Below are positions 1 through 5,972 of a stretch of 6,650 nucleotides of DNA, in pieces (within the stretch, counting starts at the first letter, position 1; the number at the start of each line of letters is the position of its first letter). Below the pieces are notes generated by a model. The model did no database searches, was not told the DNA's origin, and saw only the letters and a list, made by a program, of their open reading frames with translations. The stretch lies in assembly GCA_031365465.1 (NCBI GenBank), contig JANLYD010000218.1, positions 1-6,650 on the forward strand, in the 5' to 3' direction. Source of the DNA: JABFRJ01 sp031365465. Lineage in GTDB: Bacteria > Pseudomonadota > Alphaproteobacteria > Rhizobiales > Hyphomicrobiaceae. Made by a program: the position numbers and the translations under genes.

Positions 1-20
1 ACACGGCCCCGGGCCTGTGT
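1..20. repeat. GC-rich hairpin upstream of the tRNA
   Basis: ACAC at 1-4 pairs with GTGT at 17-20, and GGCCC at 5-9 can pair with GGGCC at 11-15, leaving one bulged T. This gives a stem of about eight or nine pairs. No T-run follows, so it is not a standard intrinsic terminator. It could be the end of an upstream transcript cut by the window edge. The fold is visible; its role is unknown. Confidence 0.3.
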
Positions 21-65
21 TACCAGCCGGGCTTCCACGTACCGCAATGCACTTGCGTCACACGG

Positions 66-140
66 GGGCGCGTAGCTCAGTGGTAGAGCGTCTGACTTTT
101 AATCAGTAGGTCGATGGTTCGATCCCATCCGCGCTCACCA
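66..140 (+). tRNA. tRNA-Lys (anticodon UUU), CCA encoded
   Basis: This is a complete cloverleaf. The acceptor strands are 66-72 and 130-136, with seven pairs including one G-U. U8 is at 73, and the D-stem GCTC at 75-78 pairs with GAGC at 86-89. The anticodon stem is 91-95 with 103-107; its outermost pair is a U-U mismatch. The anticodon loop CTTTTAA at 96-102 places anticodon TTT at 98-100. The T-stem GATGG at 113-117 pairs with CCATC at 125-129 around loop TTCGATC. The discriminator is A137, and CCA at 138-140 is encoded in the DNA. It reads both lysine codons. The damaged mobile DNA that follows is what is often found where an element has integrated at a tRNA 3' end. Confidence 0.97.
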
Positions 141-440
141 GTAAAATCAATGGGTTAGCTCTCAAGCTGTTTCTACTCAAAATGCAAAGCTACCATATAG
201 CTACCACTCTTAACGGTGGTTTCTGGCGGATTGTGGCGTGTTCTGGCGGTCGCTGGTAGCTTTATTGAACGCCGGTATTTTGAGCTCCGTAGCGCCAAGC
301 CTGCGCTGATAGGCACGTCCAATTCGACGTGAGCTCTGCATCCTTATGGGGTCGTACCTATCTCGCCTAGGGACAACGTGATTTCGGGAATGGGTGCCGC
401 CATCCTGGTAGGGACGACTGTTTCTAGTGGCCTGACTCAT
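141..440. other. Repeat-rich non-coding stretch after the tRNA
   Basis: I see no convincing gene here. The stretch contains AAAGCTACCA at 186-195 and its exact inverted copy TGGTAGCTTT at 254-263. A second direct copy of AGCTACCA lies at 199-206. A small hairpin has arms ACCAC at 203-207 and GTGGT at 216-220. TTCTGGCGG occurs as a direct repeat at 221-229 and 241-249, exactly 20 bp apart. Such clustered short direct and inverted repeats beside a tRNA resemble recombinase arm or accessory sites, but no integrase gene or second attachment site lies in the window. A minus-strand open frame at 210-440 has no recognisable domain and I do not call it a gene. Confidence 0.45.
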
Positions 441-630
441 CTAAATCGCTGGGTACAGGCTTTTGAGCTTGATGCGGGCGTCGGCGGTTGTAAAGCGCCA
501 GTTGGCTTTGGCGTGATGGGTGTTGCGTTCCGTCATCCACGCCTCGACCTCGACGGCAAGGGAACTGGCATCGGGGATGCGGCGGGCGAGGCACTGGCTG
601 CCGAGGACGGCCAGTCCTGATTCCACAGCG
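441..630 (-). mobile_element. IS630-family transposase remnant (C-terminal end only)
   Basis: Read on the minus strand and ending at a TAG at 441-443, the frame encodes a C-terminus typical of one group of IS630 (Tc1/mariner-type DDE) transposases. It contains QCLARRIPD, then VEAWMTERN, then the block WRFTTADARIKLKSLYP before the stop. About 60 residues match the family pattern. The helix-turn-helix N-terminus and all of the DDE catalytic core are absent. Upstream of roughly position 630 the frame turns into unrelated sequence, so this is a decayed or deleted copy that cannot transpose. Terminal inverted repeats are not visible. Assignment is by recognition of the C-terminal motif. Confidence 0.7.
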
Positions 631-689
631 CAAGCCCAAAAGTTAGCGCGTATGGGGTATGTCCTCCCGTTGCATTTTGAGTTCAACCG

Positions 690-1085
690 GCTTTACAACC
701 GCATAAATCGCCGGATGACCACCAGCGTCAGCACCGTTGACGAGACCATGCTGCCCGGCACGGCGGTACGCTGCATGATTTCGGAGCCGGTGCCGTGACT
801 CCGGAGGCTCGGCAACAGCCCGGCCATGATCGCGACGACCGTCATCATTTCGGGCGAGCGCGCTCGACGGCGCCTTCCACGACGGCGGCGATAAGACCGT
901 CGCGGGTGAAAGGTCGTCCCTCCGATGCGGCCGGTTTCGGCGGCAACGTCTGCCAGCGCGATGAATTCGACCGCCACGGCGACCGACAGATTGAAGCCCA
1001 CCCACCACATCAGCTGCAACCCGCCAACAAGCGCGAACGGACGCCGGAGCATCACGATCAGCGTTTCAGTGATCGGCCGGAATGG
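690..1085 (-). pseudogene. CusA/CzcA-type heavy-metal RND efflux pump fragment, frameshifted
   Basis: Minus-strand reading from about 1085 down to 690 gives blocks of the C-terminal membrane domain of CusA/CzcA, the inner-membrane proton antiporter of Cu/Ag or Co/Zn/Cd export systems. The blocks are ITETLIVML, RPFALVGG, GFNLSVAVAV, FIALADVAAETG, then MMTVVAIMAGLLP, HGTGSEIMQR and VSSTVLTLVVI. They lie in different frames. The piece reading FTRDGLIAAVVEGAVERARP (about 855-915) is in a second frame and returns by a one-base loss just before EMMTV. PAIYAVVK (about 690-714) is in a third, after a one-base loss near 711-714. Some 20-30 residues expected after AAETG are missing. The N-terminal two-thirds or more of a roughly 1,000-residue protein is absent. 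No expressed product is expected. Confidence 0.8.
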
Positions 1086-1165
1086 CGCAGTAAGGACGCC
1101 GCCTTGAGCTCCAAGGAGCTGAACACGCCGCGGAGCCTGGCGGATGGTTGACAAAGCCCGCCGAC
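1086..1165. other. Short junction region before the operon
   Basis: This lies between the end of recognisable CusA similarity and the operon promoter. I see no gene. TTGACA at 1148-1153 is a perfect -35 hexamer, but the sequence 17 bp downstream (TGAAGT) is a poor -10, so the promoter at 1166-1194 is preferred. TTGACA-based initiation cannot be excluded. Confidence 0.3.
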
Positions 1166-1194
1166 TTGGCTGAAGTGCATGCAGAATGTAGAAT
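1166..1194 (+). promoter_or_regulatory. Candidate sigma-70 promoter of the transport/catabolic operon
   Basis: A -35-like TTGGCT lies at 1166-1171 (four of six to consensus). A spacer of exactly 17 bp is followed by the -10 TAGAAT at 1189-1194 (five of six). Transcription would begin near 1201-1203, about 35 bases before the first start codon. It is the best-placed promoter ahead of the tightly packed operon. No in-operon promoter is evident, since later gaps are at most 31 bp. Confidence 0.45.
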
Positions 1195-1199
1195 ACTGC
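1181..1199. promoter_or_regulatory. Imperfect palindrome over the -10 box, candidate operator
   Basis: GCAGAATGTAGAATACTGC has symmetric arms GCAG.AT and AT.CTGC, with six of nine half-site positions matching around a central base. It covers the -10 hexamer, so a bound protein would block polymerase, the usual arrangement for a repressor. The operon's own GntR/FCD protein at 4174-4872 is the natural candidate ligand-responsive repressor. That pairing is inference; the site does not closely match a GntR consensus that I know. A separate perfect 8-bp palindrome, TGCATGCA, lies at 1176-1183. Confidence 0.3.
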
Positions 1200-1235
1200 G
1201 GTCACAGGAGTGTGCAGGCGGGAACGGGTGGCGTT

Positions 1236-1919
1236 ATGAAGTACCGATTCGACTTCGAGTTTTTGGGCGAGGCGTGGCCCGAGTTCGTGCTTGGCGCGTT
1301 ATTGACCTTGAAGCTTACAACGGCGGCCATTGTGCTGGGGCTGTTGTTCGGCACGGTTTGTGCGGTGGCGCGGACCAGCGGCATCGTCTGGTTGCGCCGA
1401 CTGATCACAGGCTATGTGGAGATCATCCGCAATACGCCGCTGCTGGTGCAAACGTTTTGGCTGTTCTTCGGGCTTGCGAGCCTCGGCTTCAAAATGACAG
1501 CGTTCGCAGCGGCTCTGACCGCTTTGACAGTGAACGTCACGGCCTATTCGTCGGAAATCATCCGAGCCGGCATGGAATCGATCCGCAAAGGCCAGATAGA
1601 GGCGGCCGAAAGCCTTGGTCTGACGCGGTTCGATATCCTGCGTGACGTGGTCCTGCCGCCCGCCATCGAGCGTGTATTTCCGGCCCTCACCAGCCAGTTC
1701 GTGCTGATGATGCTGGCGTCCTCGATCATGTCGCAGATTTCGGCGGAGGAGTTGATGGCCGTTGCCGGGCGTGTCCAGTCCGAGACGTTTCGCGGCTTTG
1801 AAATCTATCTGATCGTCGCCGTTGTCTATCTTTTGCTCGCTCTGGCCTTGCGCTTGACCATGCGCGGCATCGGCAGAATAGCGTTTCCCCGCCGCCGCCG
1901 GCTTGGCACGACGCTGTAG
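1236..1919 (+). CDS. Polar amino-acid-type ABC transporter permease (HisM/GlnP family), subunit 1
   Basis: This is an inner-membrane subunit of a binding-protein-dependent importer; with the next gene it would form the channel heterodimer. The product is 227 residues, the usual size for HisM/HisQ/GlnP proteins. Hydrophobic spans fall near 17-45, 68-100, 150-168 and 190-208. The family signature IRNTPLLVQ is at 64-72. The cytoplasmic EAA coupling loop, which docks on the ATPase, runs about 122-143 (EAAESLGLTRFDILRDVVLP). The C-terminus is Arg-rich. The frame is open back to an ATG at 1179, but that ATG lies upstream of the predicted -10 box. The ATG at 1236, with a GGGAACGGG-like purine stretch ahead and the typical N-terminus MKYRFDFEFL, is preferred. 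The next gene starts 9 bp after the stop. Substrate specificity cannot be read from the permease. Confidence 0.93.
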   Translation: MKYRFDFEFLGEAWPEFVLGALLTLKLTTAAIVLGLLFGTVCAVARTSGIVWLRRLITGYVEIIRNTPLLVQTFWLFFGLASLGFKMTAFAAALTALTVNVTAYSSEIIRAGMESIRKGQIEAAESLGLTRFDILRDVVLPPAIERVFPALTSQFVLMMLASSIMSQISAEELMAVAGRVQSETFRGFEIYLIVAVVYLLLALALRLTMRGIGRIAFPRRRRLGTTL

Positions 1920-1928
1920 GGGACCGCG

Positions 1929-2573
1929 ATGCTGACAACCAACCAGTTGATATTTTTGCTGCAAGGTACGCTTTGGACCGTCGTGCTGGCGCTGTGCGGG
2001 TTCATCGGCGGCGGCATTCTCGGCCTGATCATTGCGCTGCTGCGCGTGTCGAAGCGGGCGCCATTGCGCTGGCTCGGAGCTGGCTATGTGCAATGTGTCC
2101 AAGGTGTGCCGCTGCCAGTGATGATGTTCATTGCCTATTTCGGCTTGGCGATCACAGGGTACAATATCCCAGCCCTTGTCGCCGCCGCCGTCTCCATCAC
2201 GGTGTTCGCGGCTGCTTACCTCGGCGAGATCTGGCGCGGATGCATCGAGGCGGTGCCGCGCATGCAGTGGGAGGCTGCGGACAGCATCGCGCTGTCGCCG
2301 TTCCACAGACTGGTTGACGTGATCCTGCCGCAGGCCGTGCGCATCGCCGTGCCGCCAACCGTCGGCTTCATGGTGCAGATCATCAAGAACACGTCCTATG
2401 CCGTCGTGATCGGTTTCGTTGAACTCACCCAGTCCGGCCGTATTATCAACAATTCGGTGTTCGAGCCGTTCGTGATCTTTTCTGTGGTTGGGGCCATCTA
2501 TTTTGCGATGTGCTACCCGCTGTCGCGTCTCAGTCAGACGCTGGAAGCGCGCCTGCGCGCCCGGGGAGCGTGA
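1929..2573 (+). CDS. Polar amino-acid-type ABC transporter permease (HisM/GlnP family), subunit 2
   Basis: This is the partner inner-membrane permease, 214 residues. It begins with a hydrophobic segment (about 8-36), followed by the family's VQGVPLPVMMF element (57-67), equivalent to RNTPLLVQ in subunit 1. A central span runs about 80-97. The EAA loop lies at about 113-138 (WEAADSIALSPFHRLVDVIL then PQAV), and a final span at 180-197. IIKNTSYAVVIGFVEL (151-166) is the usual post-loop motif. AGGGGA at 1918-1923 overlaps the preceding stop codon and is well placed for the ATG at 1929. The stop is separated from the ATPase ATG by two bases, which suggests coupled translation. Two distinct permeases imply a heterodimeric channel of the HisQM/ArtQM type. 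Confidence 0.93.
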   Translation: MLTTNQLIFLLQGTLWTVVLALCGFIGGGILGLIIALLRVSKRAPLRWLGAGYVQCVQGVPLPVMMFIAYFGLAITGYNIPALVAAAVSITVFAAAYLGEIWRGCIEAVPRMQWEAADSIALSPFHRLVDVILPQAVRIAVPPTVGFMVQIIKNTSYAVVIGFVELTQSGRIINNSVFEPFVIFSVVGAIYFAMCYPLSRLSQTLEARLRARGA

Positions 2574-2575
2574 CC

Positions 2576-3346
2576 ATGACAGAGACACCCACGGCGATGC
2601 TCAACGTCACACTAACCGAGACGCCAATTGTTGCGTTCCACGATGTCCACAAGAGTTTCGGCGCGCTCGACGTACTCAAGGGTATCAGTCTGGATGTGGC
2701 CAAGGGCGACGTCGTCTGCATCATCGGCCGCAGCGGTTCGGGTAAAAGCACGGCCCTGCGCTGCATCACCGGCCTTGAGAAGATCCAGGGCGGCACGATC
2801 AACGCGTGCGGGCATGCGATTCACGATCCGAAAACCGACCTGCGGCGTGTCCGGCAGGATATCGGCATCGTCTTTCAGAGTTTCAATCTGTTCCCGCATC
2901 TCACCGTCGAGCAGAACATCACGCTGGCGCTGCGCCGCGTGAAAAGGATGACGACCCCCGACGCCAACAAAATTGCAGCCGTGGTGCTGGCCCAGGTCGG
3001 CCTGAGTGACAAGTTGCAGAATTATCCAGAGCAACTGTCGGGTGGCCAGCAGCAGCGCGTGGCGATCGCCCGGGCGCTGGCACTCGCGCCGAAGCTGATG
3101 CTGTTCGACGAGGTTACGTCTGCGCTTGACCCGGAGTTAAAAGGCGAGGTGCTGCGCGTCATCGAGGACCTGGCGCGCGGCGGCATGACCATGGTGCTGG
3201 TGACGCACGAGATGCACTTCGCCCGTCAGGTCGCGAAAAAGATCATCTTCATGCATCAGGGCCGTGTCCACGAGACGGGTGGACCGAATATTCTGACATC
3301 GCCAAAAACGCCGGAACTGCAGCAGTTTGTCGGAACCGGTCTCTAA
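2576..3346 (+). CDS. Polar amino-acid-type ABC transporter ATP-binding protein (GlnQ/HisP family)
   Basis: This cytoplasmic ATPase powers the importer. The product is 256 residues, and all nucleotide-binding motifs are intact: Walker A GRSGSGKST at 51-59, Q-loop FQSFNLFPHLT at 100-110, signature LSGGQQQR at 154-161, Walker B LMLFDE at 174-179, D-loop SALD at 182-185 and H-loop His211 in VTHEMHF. Walker B is followed by VTSALDPE rather than PTSALDPE, a variant seen in parts of this family. The start at 2576 has GGGGAG at 2563-2568 and abuts the upstream stop; an in-frame ATG at 2510 would overlap the permease by 64 bp and is less likely. The first 17 residues precede the conserved domain and contain the near-repeat TETPTA/TETPIV, so a start at the internal ATG 2597 is also possible. 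Confidence 0.95.
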   Translation: MTETPTAMLNVTLTETPIVAFHDVHKSFGALDVLKGISLDVAKGDVVCIIGRSGSGKSTALRCITGLEKIQGGTINACGHAIHDPKTDLRRVRQDIGIVFQSFNLFPHLTVEQNITLALRRVKRMTTPDANKIAAVVLAQVGLSDKLQNYPEQLSGGQQQRVAIARALALAPKLMLFDEVTSALDPELKGEVLRVIEDLARGGMTMVLVTHEMHFARQVAKKIIFMHQGRVHETGGPNILTSPKTPELQQFVGTGL

Positions 3347-3367
3347 AAACAACCAAGGGAGGACACT

Positions 3368-4168
3368 ATGAACTTGAAGACGCTCGGACGCACCCTGATC
3401 GCCGTCGCCACACTGATCACCAGTGCAGTTACCGCACACGCCGATACGTTGGCGGACATCAAGGCGCGTGGCAAGCTGCTCGTCGCGATCGACGTTGGGC
3501 TGCCGCCGTTTGGCACCGTCGACGCCCAGATGCAACCGACTGGGTCTGACGTCGAAGCGGCGCGACTGCTGGCGGCCCATCTCGGTGTGCCGCTGGAGAT
3601 CGTCCCCGCCACCGGGCCAAGCCGCATCCCATTGCTGCTGACCGGCAAGGTCGATGCCGTCATGTCATCGTTCTCGATCACCGAAGAGCGCAAGAAAGTC
3701 GTCGCGTTCTCGATCCCCTACGGCATCATTCAGATCGTCTGCGCGGCACCGAAGTCATTCGACATAAAGTCGGCGGCTGATCTGGCTGGCAAGACGGTTG
3801 CTGTCACGCGTGGCACCGGCTCTGATGCCGACGCAACCAAACTGGCCAAGGCCGATCCCAAGATCACGATGGCGCGCTTCGAGGATGACGCGACGCTGAT
3901 TACCGCCCTCGCCACTGGCCAGCAGGACATCATGATTGCCGCACCGGCACAGATGAACGAGGCCAACCGCAAGTCGCCACAGCGTCAGCTGGAGCCAAAG
4001 TTCACGGTGCGGGTCAACGGTTATGCGGTCGGCCTGCGTAAGGACGACGAGGCATTCCGCAGCGCCGTGAATGCCTGGATCGTACAGGACCTCGCCAACG
4101 CCAAATTGCGCCAAGTCTATACGAAATTCTTCGGCACGGACCTGCCCGCTGACATGCCCAAGGAATAA
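3368..4168 (+). CDS. Periplasmic solute-binding protein, family 3 (SBP_bac_3), atypical ligand pocket
   Basis: This protein captures the transported solute in the periplasm and delivers it to the permeases. It has 266 residues with a clear signal peptide: Lys4/Arg8, a hydrophobic core 10-21, and likely cleavage after Ala-His-Ala at 25. The mature domain follows the family pattern: GKLLVAIDVGLPPFG, then DAVMSSFSITEER (96-108), then LAGKTVAVTRGTGSD (139-153). Ser101, Ser103 and Arg108 match the residues that bind the ligand alpha-carboxylate in HisJ/LAO. The Asp that binds the alpha-amino group in those proteins and in GlnH, five residues after the D in GR.DA, is Ala192 here (after Asp187). The stacking Tyr of LAO is Leu45. 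The ligand may therefore be a carboxylate without an ordinary alpha-amino group. The ribosome site is strong, AAGGGAGGA at 3355-3363. The 21-bp gap before it is one of the larger ones in the operon. Confidence 0.93.
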   Translation: MNLKTLGRTLIAVATLITSAVTAHADTLADIKARGKLLVAIDVGLPPFGTVDAQMQPTGSDVEAARLLAAHLGVPLEIVPATGPSRIPLLLTGKVDAVMSSFSITEERKKVVAFSIPYGIIQIVCAAPKSFDIKSAADLAGKTVAVTRGTGSDADATKLAKADPKITMARFEDDATLITALATGQQDIMIAAPAQMNEANRKSPQRQLEPKFTVRVNGYAVGLRKDDEAFRSAVNAWIVQDLANAKLRQVYTKFFGTDLPADMPKE

Positions 4169-4173
4169 TCCAC

Positions 4174-4872
4174 ATGCCCGCCGCCGCCGAAAACACGATC
4201 CGACTGGTCCCCCGGCGCAGCCTGCACAGCGATGTGCTGGCGGCGCTGCGCGACATGATCATCGAAGGGGAACTGCCTGCTGGCGAGCGCATCAACGAGA
4301 CAGCACTCTATCCGCAACTCGGCGTGTCTCGCACGCCGTTGCGGGAAGCGTTGAAGGCGCTGGCGAGTGAAGGTCTCGTCGAACTGGTGCCAAACCGTGG
4401 CGCCGTTGTCCGCCGGTTTACACTCGACGATGTCAAGCAGATGCTGGAAGCCGTCAAAGTCATCGAGACATTTGCCGCGCGCGCCGTATGCACGCGGGCA
4501 ACGGCTGAGGAGATCTCGGCGCTCAAGCTGCTGCATAGCCAGATGTGCGCGTGCTACCGGACCAAAAACCGGCTTGAGTACTTCAAGCTCAACCAGGACA
4601 TTCATACCGGGCTCGTTCGTGCCGGACACAACGATCCGCTGTCGGCGATGCACGCTGGCCTGCAGGCGAGGTTGAAGCGCATTCGCTACATCGGCAATGA
4701 GGCCCCTGAAAAATGGTCTGGCGCCATGACCGAGCACGAAGAGATGATGTCGGCGTTGATGGCCCGCGACGGCGACGCGCTTGCCGAGGTCGTCGGCCGC
4801 CACATGGATGAAACACTGAAGCGCGTGGCAGATCAGATCGAAATCAGCCAGGTCGAAATCACCCGGGCCTGA
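4174..4872 (+). CDS. GntR-family transcriptional regulator, FadR subfamily with FCD domain
   Basis: This is a DNA-binding regulator of 232 residues. A winged helix occupies about 14-80 and contains LRDMIIEGELPAGERINE and the recognition motif LGVSRTPLREALKALASEGL (49-68), followed by the wing NRGAVV. An all-helical FCD ligand domain follows, about 85-220. In FCD proteins a metal site of Asp/Asn plus three His holds a carboxylate effector. Here the ligands appear to be Asn140, His144, His188 and His210, so the site is complete with Asn replacing the commoner Asp. That supports sensing of an organic-acid effector. The gene begins five bases after the binding-protein stop, with AAGGA at 4160-4164. 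It probably represses its own operon and is relieved by the transported compound or an intermediate; the palindrome at 1181-1199 is a candidate target. That regulation is inferred. Confidence 0.93.
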   Translation: MPAAAENTIRLVPRRSLHSDVLAALRDMIIEGELPAGERINETALYPQLGVSRTPLREALKALASEGLVELVPNRGAVVRRFTLDDVKQMLEAVKVIETFAARAVCTRATAEEISALKLLHSQMCACYRTKNRLEYFKLNQDIHTGLVRAGHNDPLSAMHAGLQARLKRIRYIGNEAPEKWSGAMTEHEEMMSALMARDGDALAEVVGRHMDETLKRVADQIEISQVEITRA

Positions 4873-4903
4873 TGCGTCCGCCAGCCGACAGAAAGTCTAA
4901 GCA

Positions 4904-5956
4904 ATGACCGTGCAAAACCCGCAGTTCGCTACACAAGCTCTGGCCGCCAAACCGGTACTGGCATTAGCCATGGGCGATCCAGCTGGCATCAGCTCGGAAC
5001 TGACCGCACGGCTGCTCGCCGATGACGAGGTCCGCAGCGCTGCCGATATCATCGTCTTCGGCGACCGCAGGATGCTGGCACTCGGGGAGAAGCAAAGCGG
5101 CAAGACCGTTGATATCGAAGTGATCACATCGCTGAGCGCTGGATTGCCAGGGGCGCGCGCGGGATCGGTGTTTGTCGATGGTGGCCATCTCGACCCGGCC
5201 ACAGTGGAACTCGGGGTGGTCACGAAGTCAGGCGGCGCCTATGCGCTGGCCAACTTCCGTCATGCCATTGAACTCGGAGCCTCCGGCGAAGCCGGCGCAG
5301 TCTGTTTCACGCCGTTCAACAAGGCGGCCATGCGCCTCGCCTATCCCCGCTACGAAGATGAGATCGTGTTCCTCAACGACGTGCTGGGCTTCAAGGGCAA
5401 GGCGAGCGAGTTCAACATCCTCGAAAAACTCTGGAATGCGCGCGTCACCTCGCATGTCCCAATCTCGAAGGTCGCGTCCTTGTTGACCACGGACGGCATC
5501 GTCGAAAACCTGAAGCTGACCCATGCGTCGCTCGTCGCATCCGGCATCGTGCGCCCCCGCATCGCCGTCGCGGGGCTCAATCCGCACGCGGGCGACGGCG
5601 GCAACATCGGTCACGAGGACGAAACGATTATTGCGCCGGCTGTCGCCACTGGCAGGCAGCTCGGTATTCTCTGCGAGGGCCCATTCCCATCTGACACGGT
5701 GTTTGTGCGTGCATGGAAACGCGGCCAGTTCGACGCCGTGCTGACGATGTATCACGACCAAGGTCAGATCGCGATGAAGCTGATCGGCTTCGACAGTGGC
5801 GTGACGCTGCTCGGCGGCTATCCATTCCCGATCTGCACCCCGGCGCATGGCACGGCCTATGATATCGCCGGCAAGGGCGTGGCGAACATCGGCGCCAGCA
5901 AGGCAGCCGTTTTGCTCGCCGCCCGCATGGCTCTGGCCGCCCGCGCCACTCACTGA
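4904..5956 (+). CDS. PdxA-family NAD-dependent dehydrogenase, divergent (probably not vitamin B6 synthesis)
   Basis: The 350-residue product has the PdxA fold. Family members oxidise a hydroxyl beta to a carboxylate, often with decarboxylation. Motifs in order are MGDPAGISSEL (23-33, usually GDPAGIGPE), GLNPHAGDGG (224-233), GPFPSDTVF (259-267), MYHDQG (282-287) and HGTAYDIAGKG (315-325). The three metal His of E. coli PdxA (H166, H211, H266) correspond to His184, His228 and His284, and K274 to Lys292. In contrast N283 and R292, which contact the substrate phosphate in the E. coli enzyme, correspond to Thr301 and Ile310. The phosphate-side PVHKG region reads PFNKA. This points to a non-phosphorylated substrate, as for TphB-type dihydrodiol dehydrogenases of the same family, or a sugar acid. 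The ribosome site is weak (GAAAG about 15 bases upstream), so expression may depend on coupling. Automated naming as 4-hydroxythreonine-4-phosphate dehydrogenase would probably mislead. Confidence 0.85.
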   Translation: MTVQNPQFATQALAAKPVLALAMGDPAGISSELTARLLADDEVRSAADIIVFGDRRMLALGEKQSGKTVDIEVITSLSAGLPGARAGSVFVDGGHLDPATVELGVVTKSGGAYALANFRHAIELGASGEAGAVCFTPFNKAAMRLAYPRYEDEIVFLNDVLGFKGKASEFNILEKLWNARVTSHVPISKVASLLTTDGIVENLKLTHASLVASGIVRPRIAVAGLNPHAGDGGNIGHEDETIIAPAVATGRQLGILCEGPFPSDTVFVRAWKRGQFDAVLTMYHDQGQIAMKLIGFDSGVTLLGGYPFPICTPAHGTAYDIAGKGVANIGASKAAVLLAARMALAARATH

Positions 5957-5972
5957 AAGACCGGAGGATCCC

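Noticed and set aside
210..440. A 76-residue minus-strand open frame after the tRNA
   Set aside because: No homology that I recognise, an Arg/Ser/Gln-rich composition, and it runs through the repeat cluster. A remnant of an integrase-associated frame is possible but cannot be supported.
345..658. TATGGGGT at 345-352 and again at 651-658, flanking the IS630 remnant
   Set aside because: IS630-family elements duplicate only a TA dinucleotide. An 8-bp match without adjacent terminal inverted repeats is weak, so I treat it as probable coincidence.
378..798. Plus-strand open frames at 378-620 and 520-798
   Set aside because: They are antisense to the IS630 and CusA remnants and have no domain features.
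1148..1153. Perfect TTGACA hexamer as the operon -35 box
   Set aside because: The sequence 17 bp downstream is a poor -10 (TGAAGT), and TAGAAT lies 35 bp away. TTGGCT at 1166 with 17-bp spacing is the better pair.
1148..1645. A 165-residue plus-strand open frame overlapping the first permease
   Set aside because: It is in the wrong frame relative to the permease motifs and shows no domain.
1299..2588. A 429-residue open frame on the minus strand across both permease genes
   Set aside because: It is antisense to two clear permeases. It is rich in His, Arg, Gln and Asp with no domain, as expected for the complement of GC-rich coding DNA.
4117..4803. A 228-residue minus-strand open frame opposite the GntR regulator
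   Set aside because: It is antisense to a complete regulator with intact motifs and has no family features of its own.
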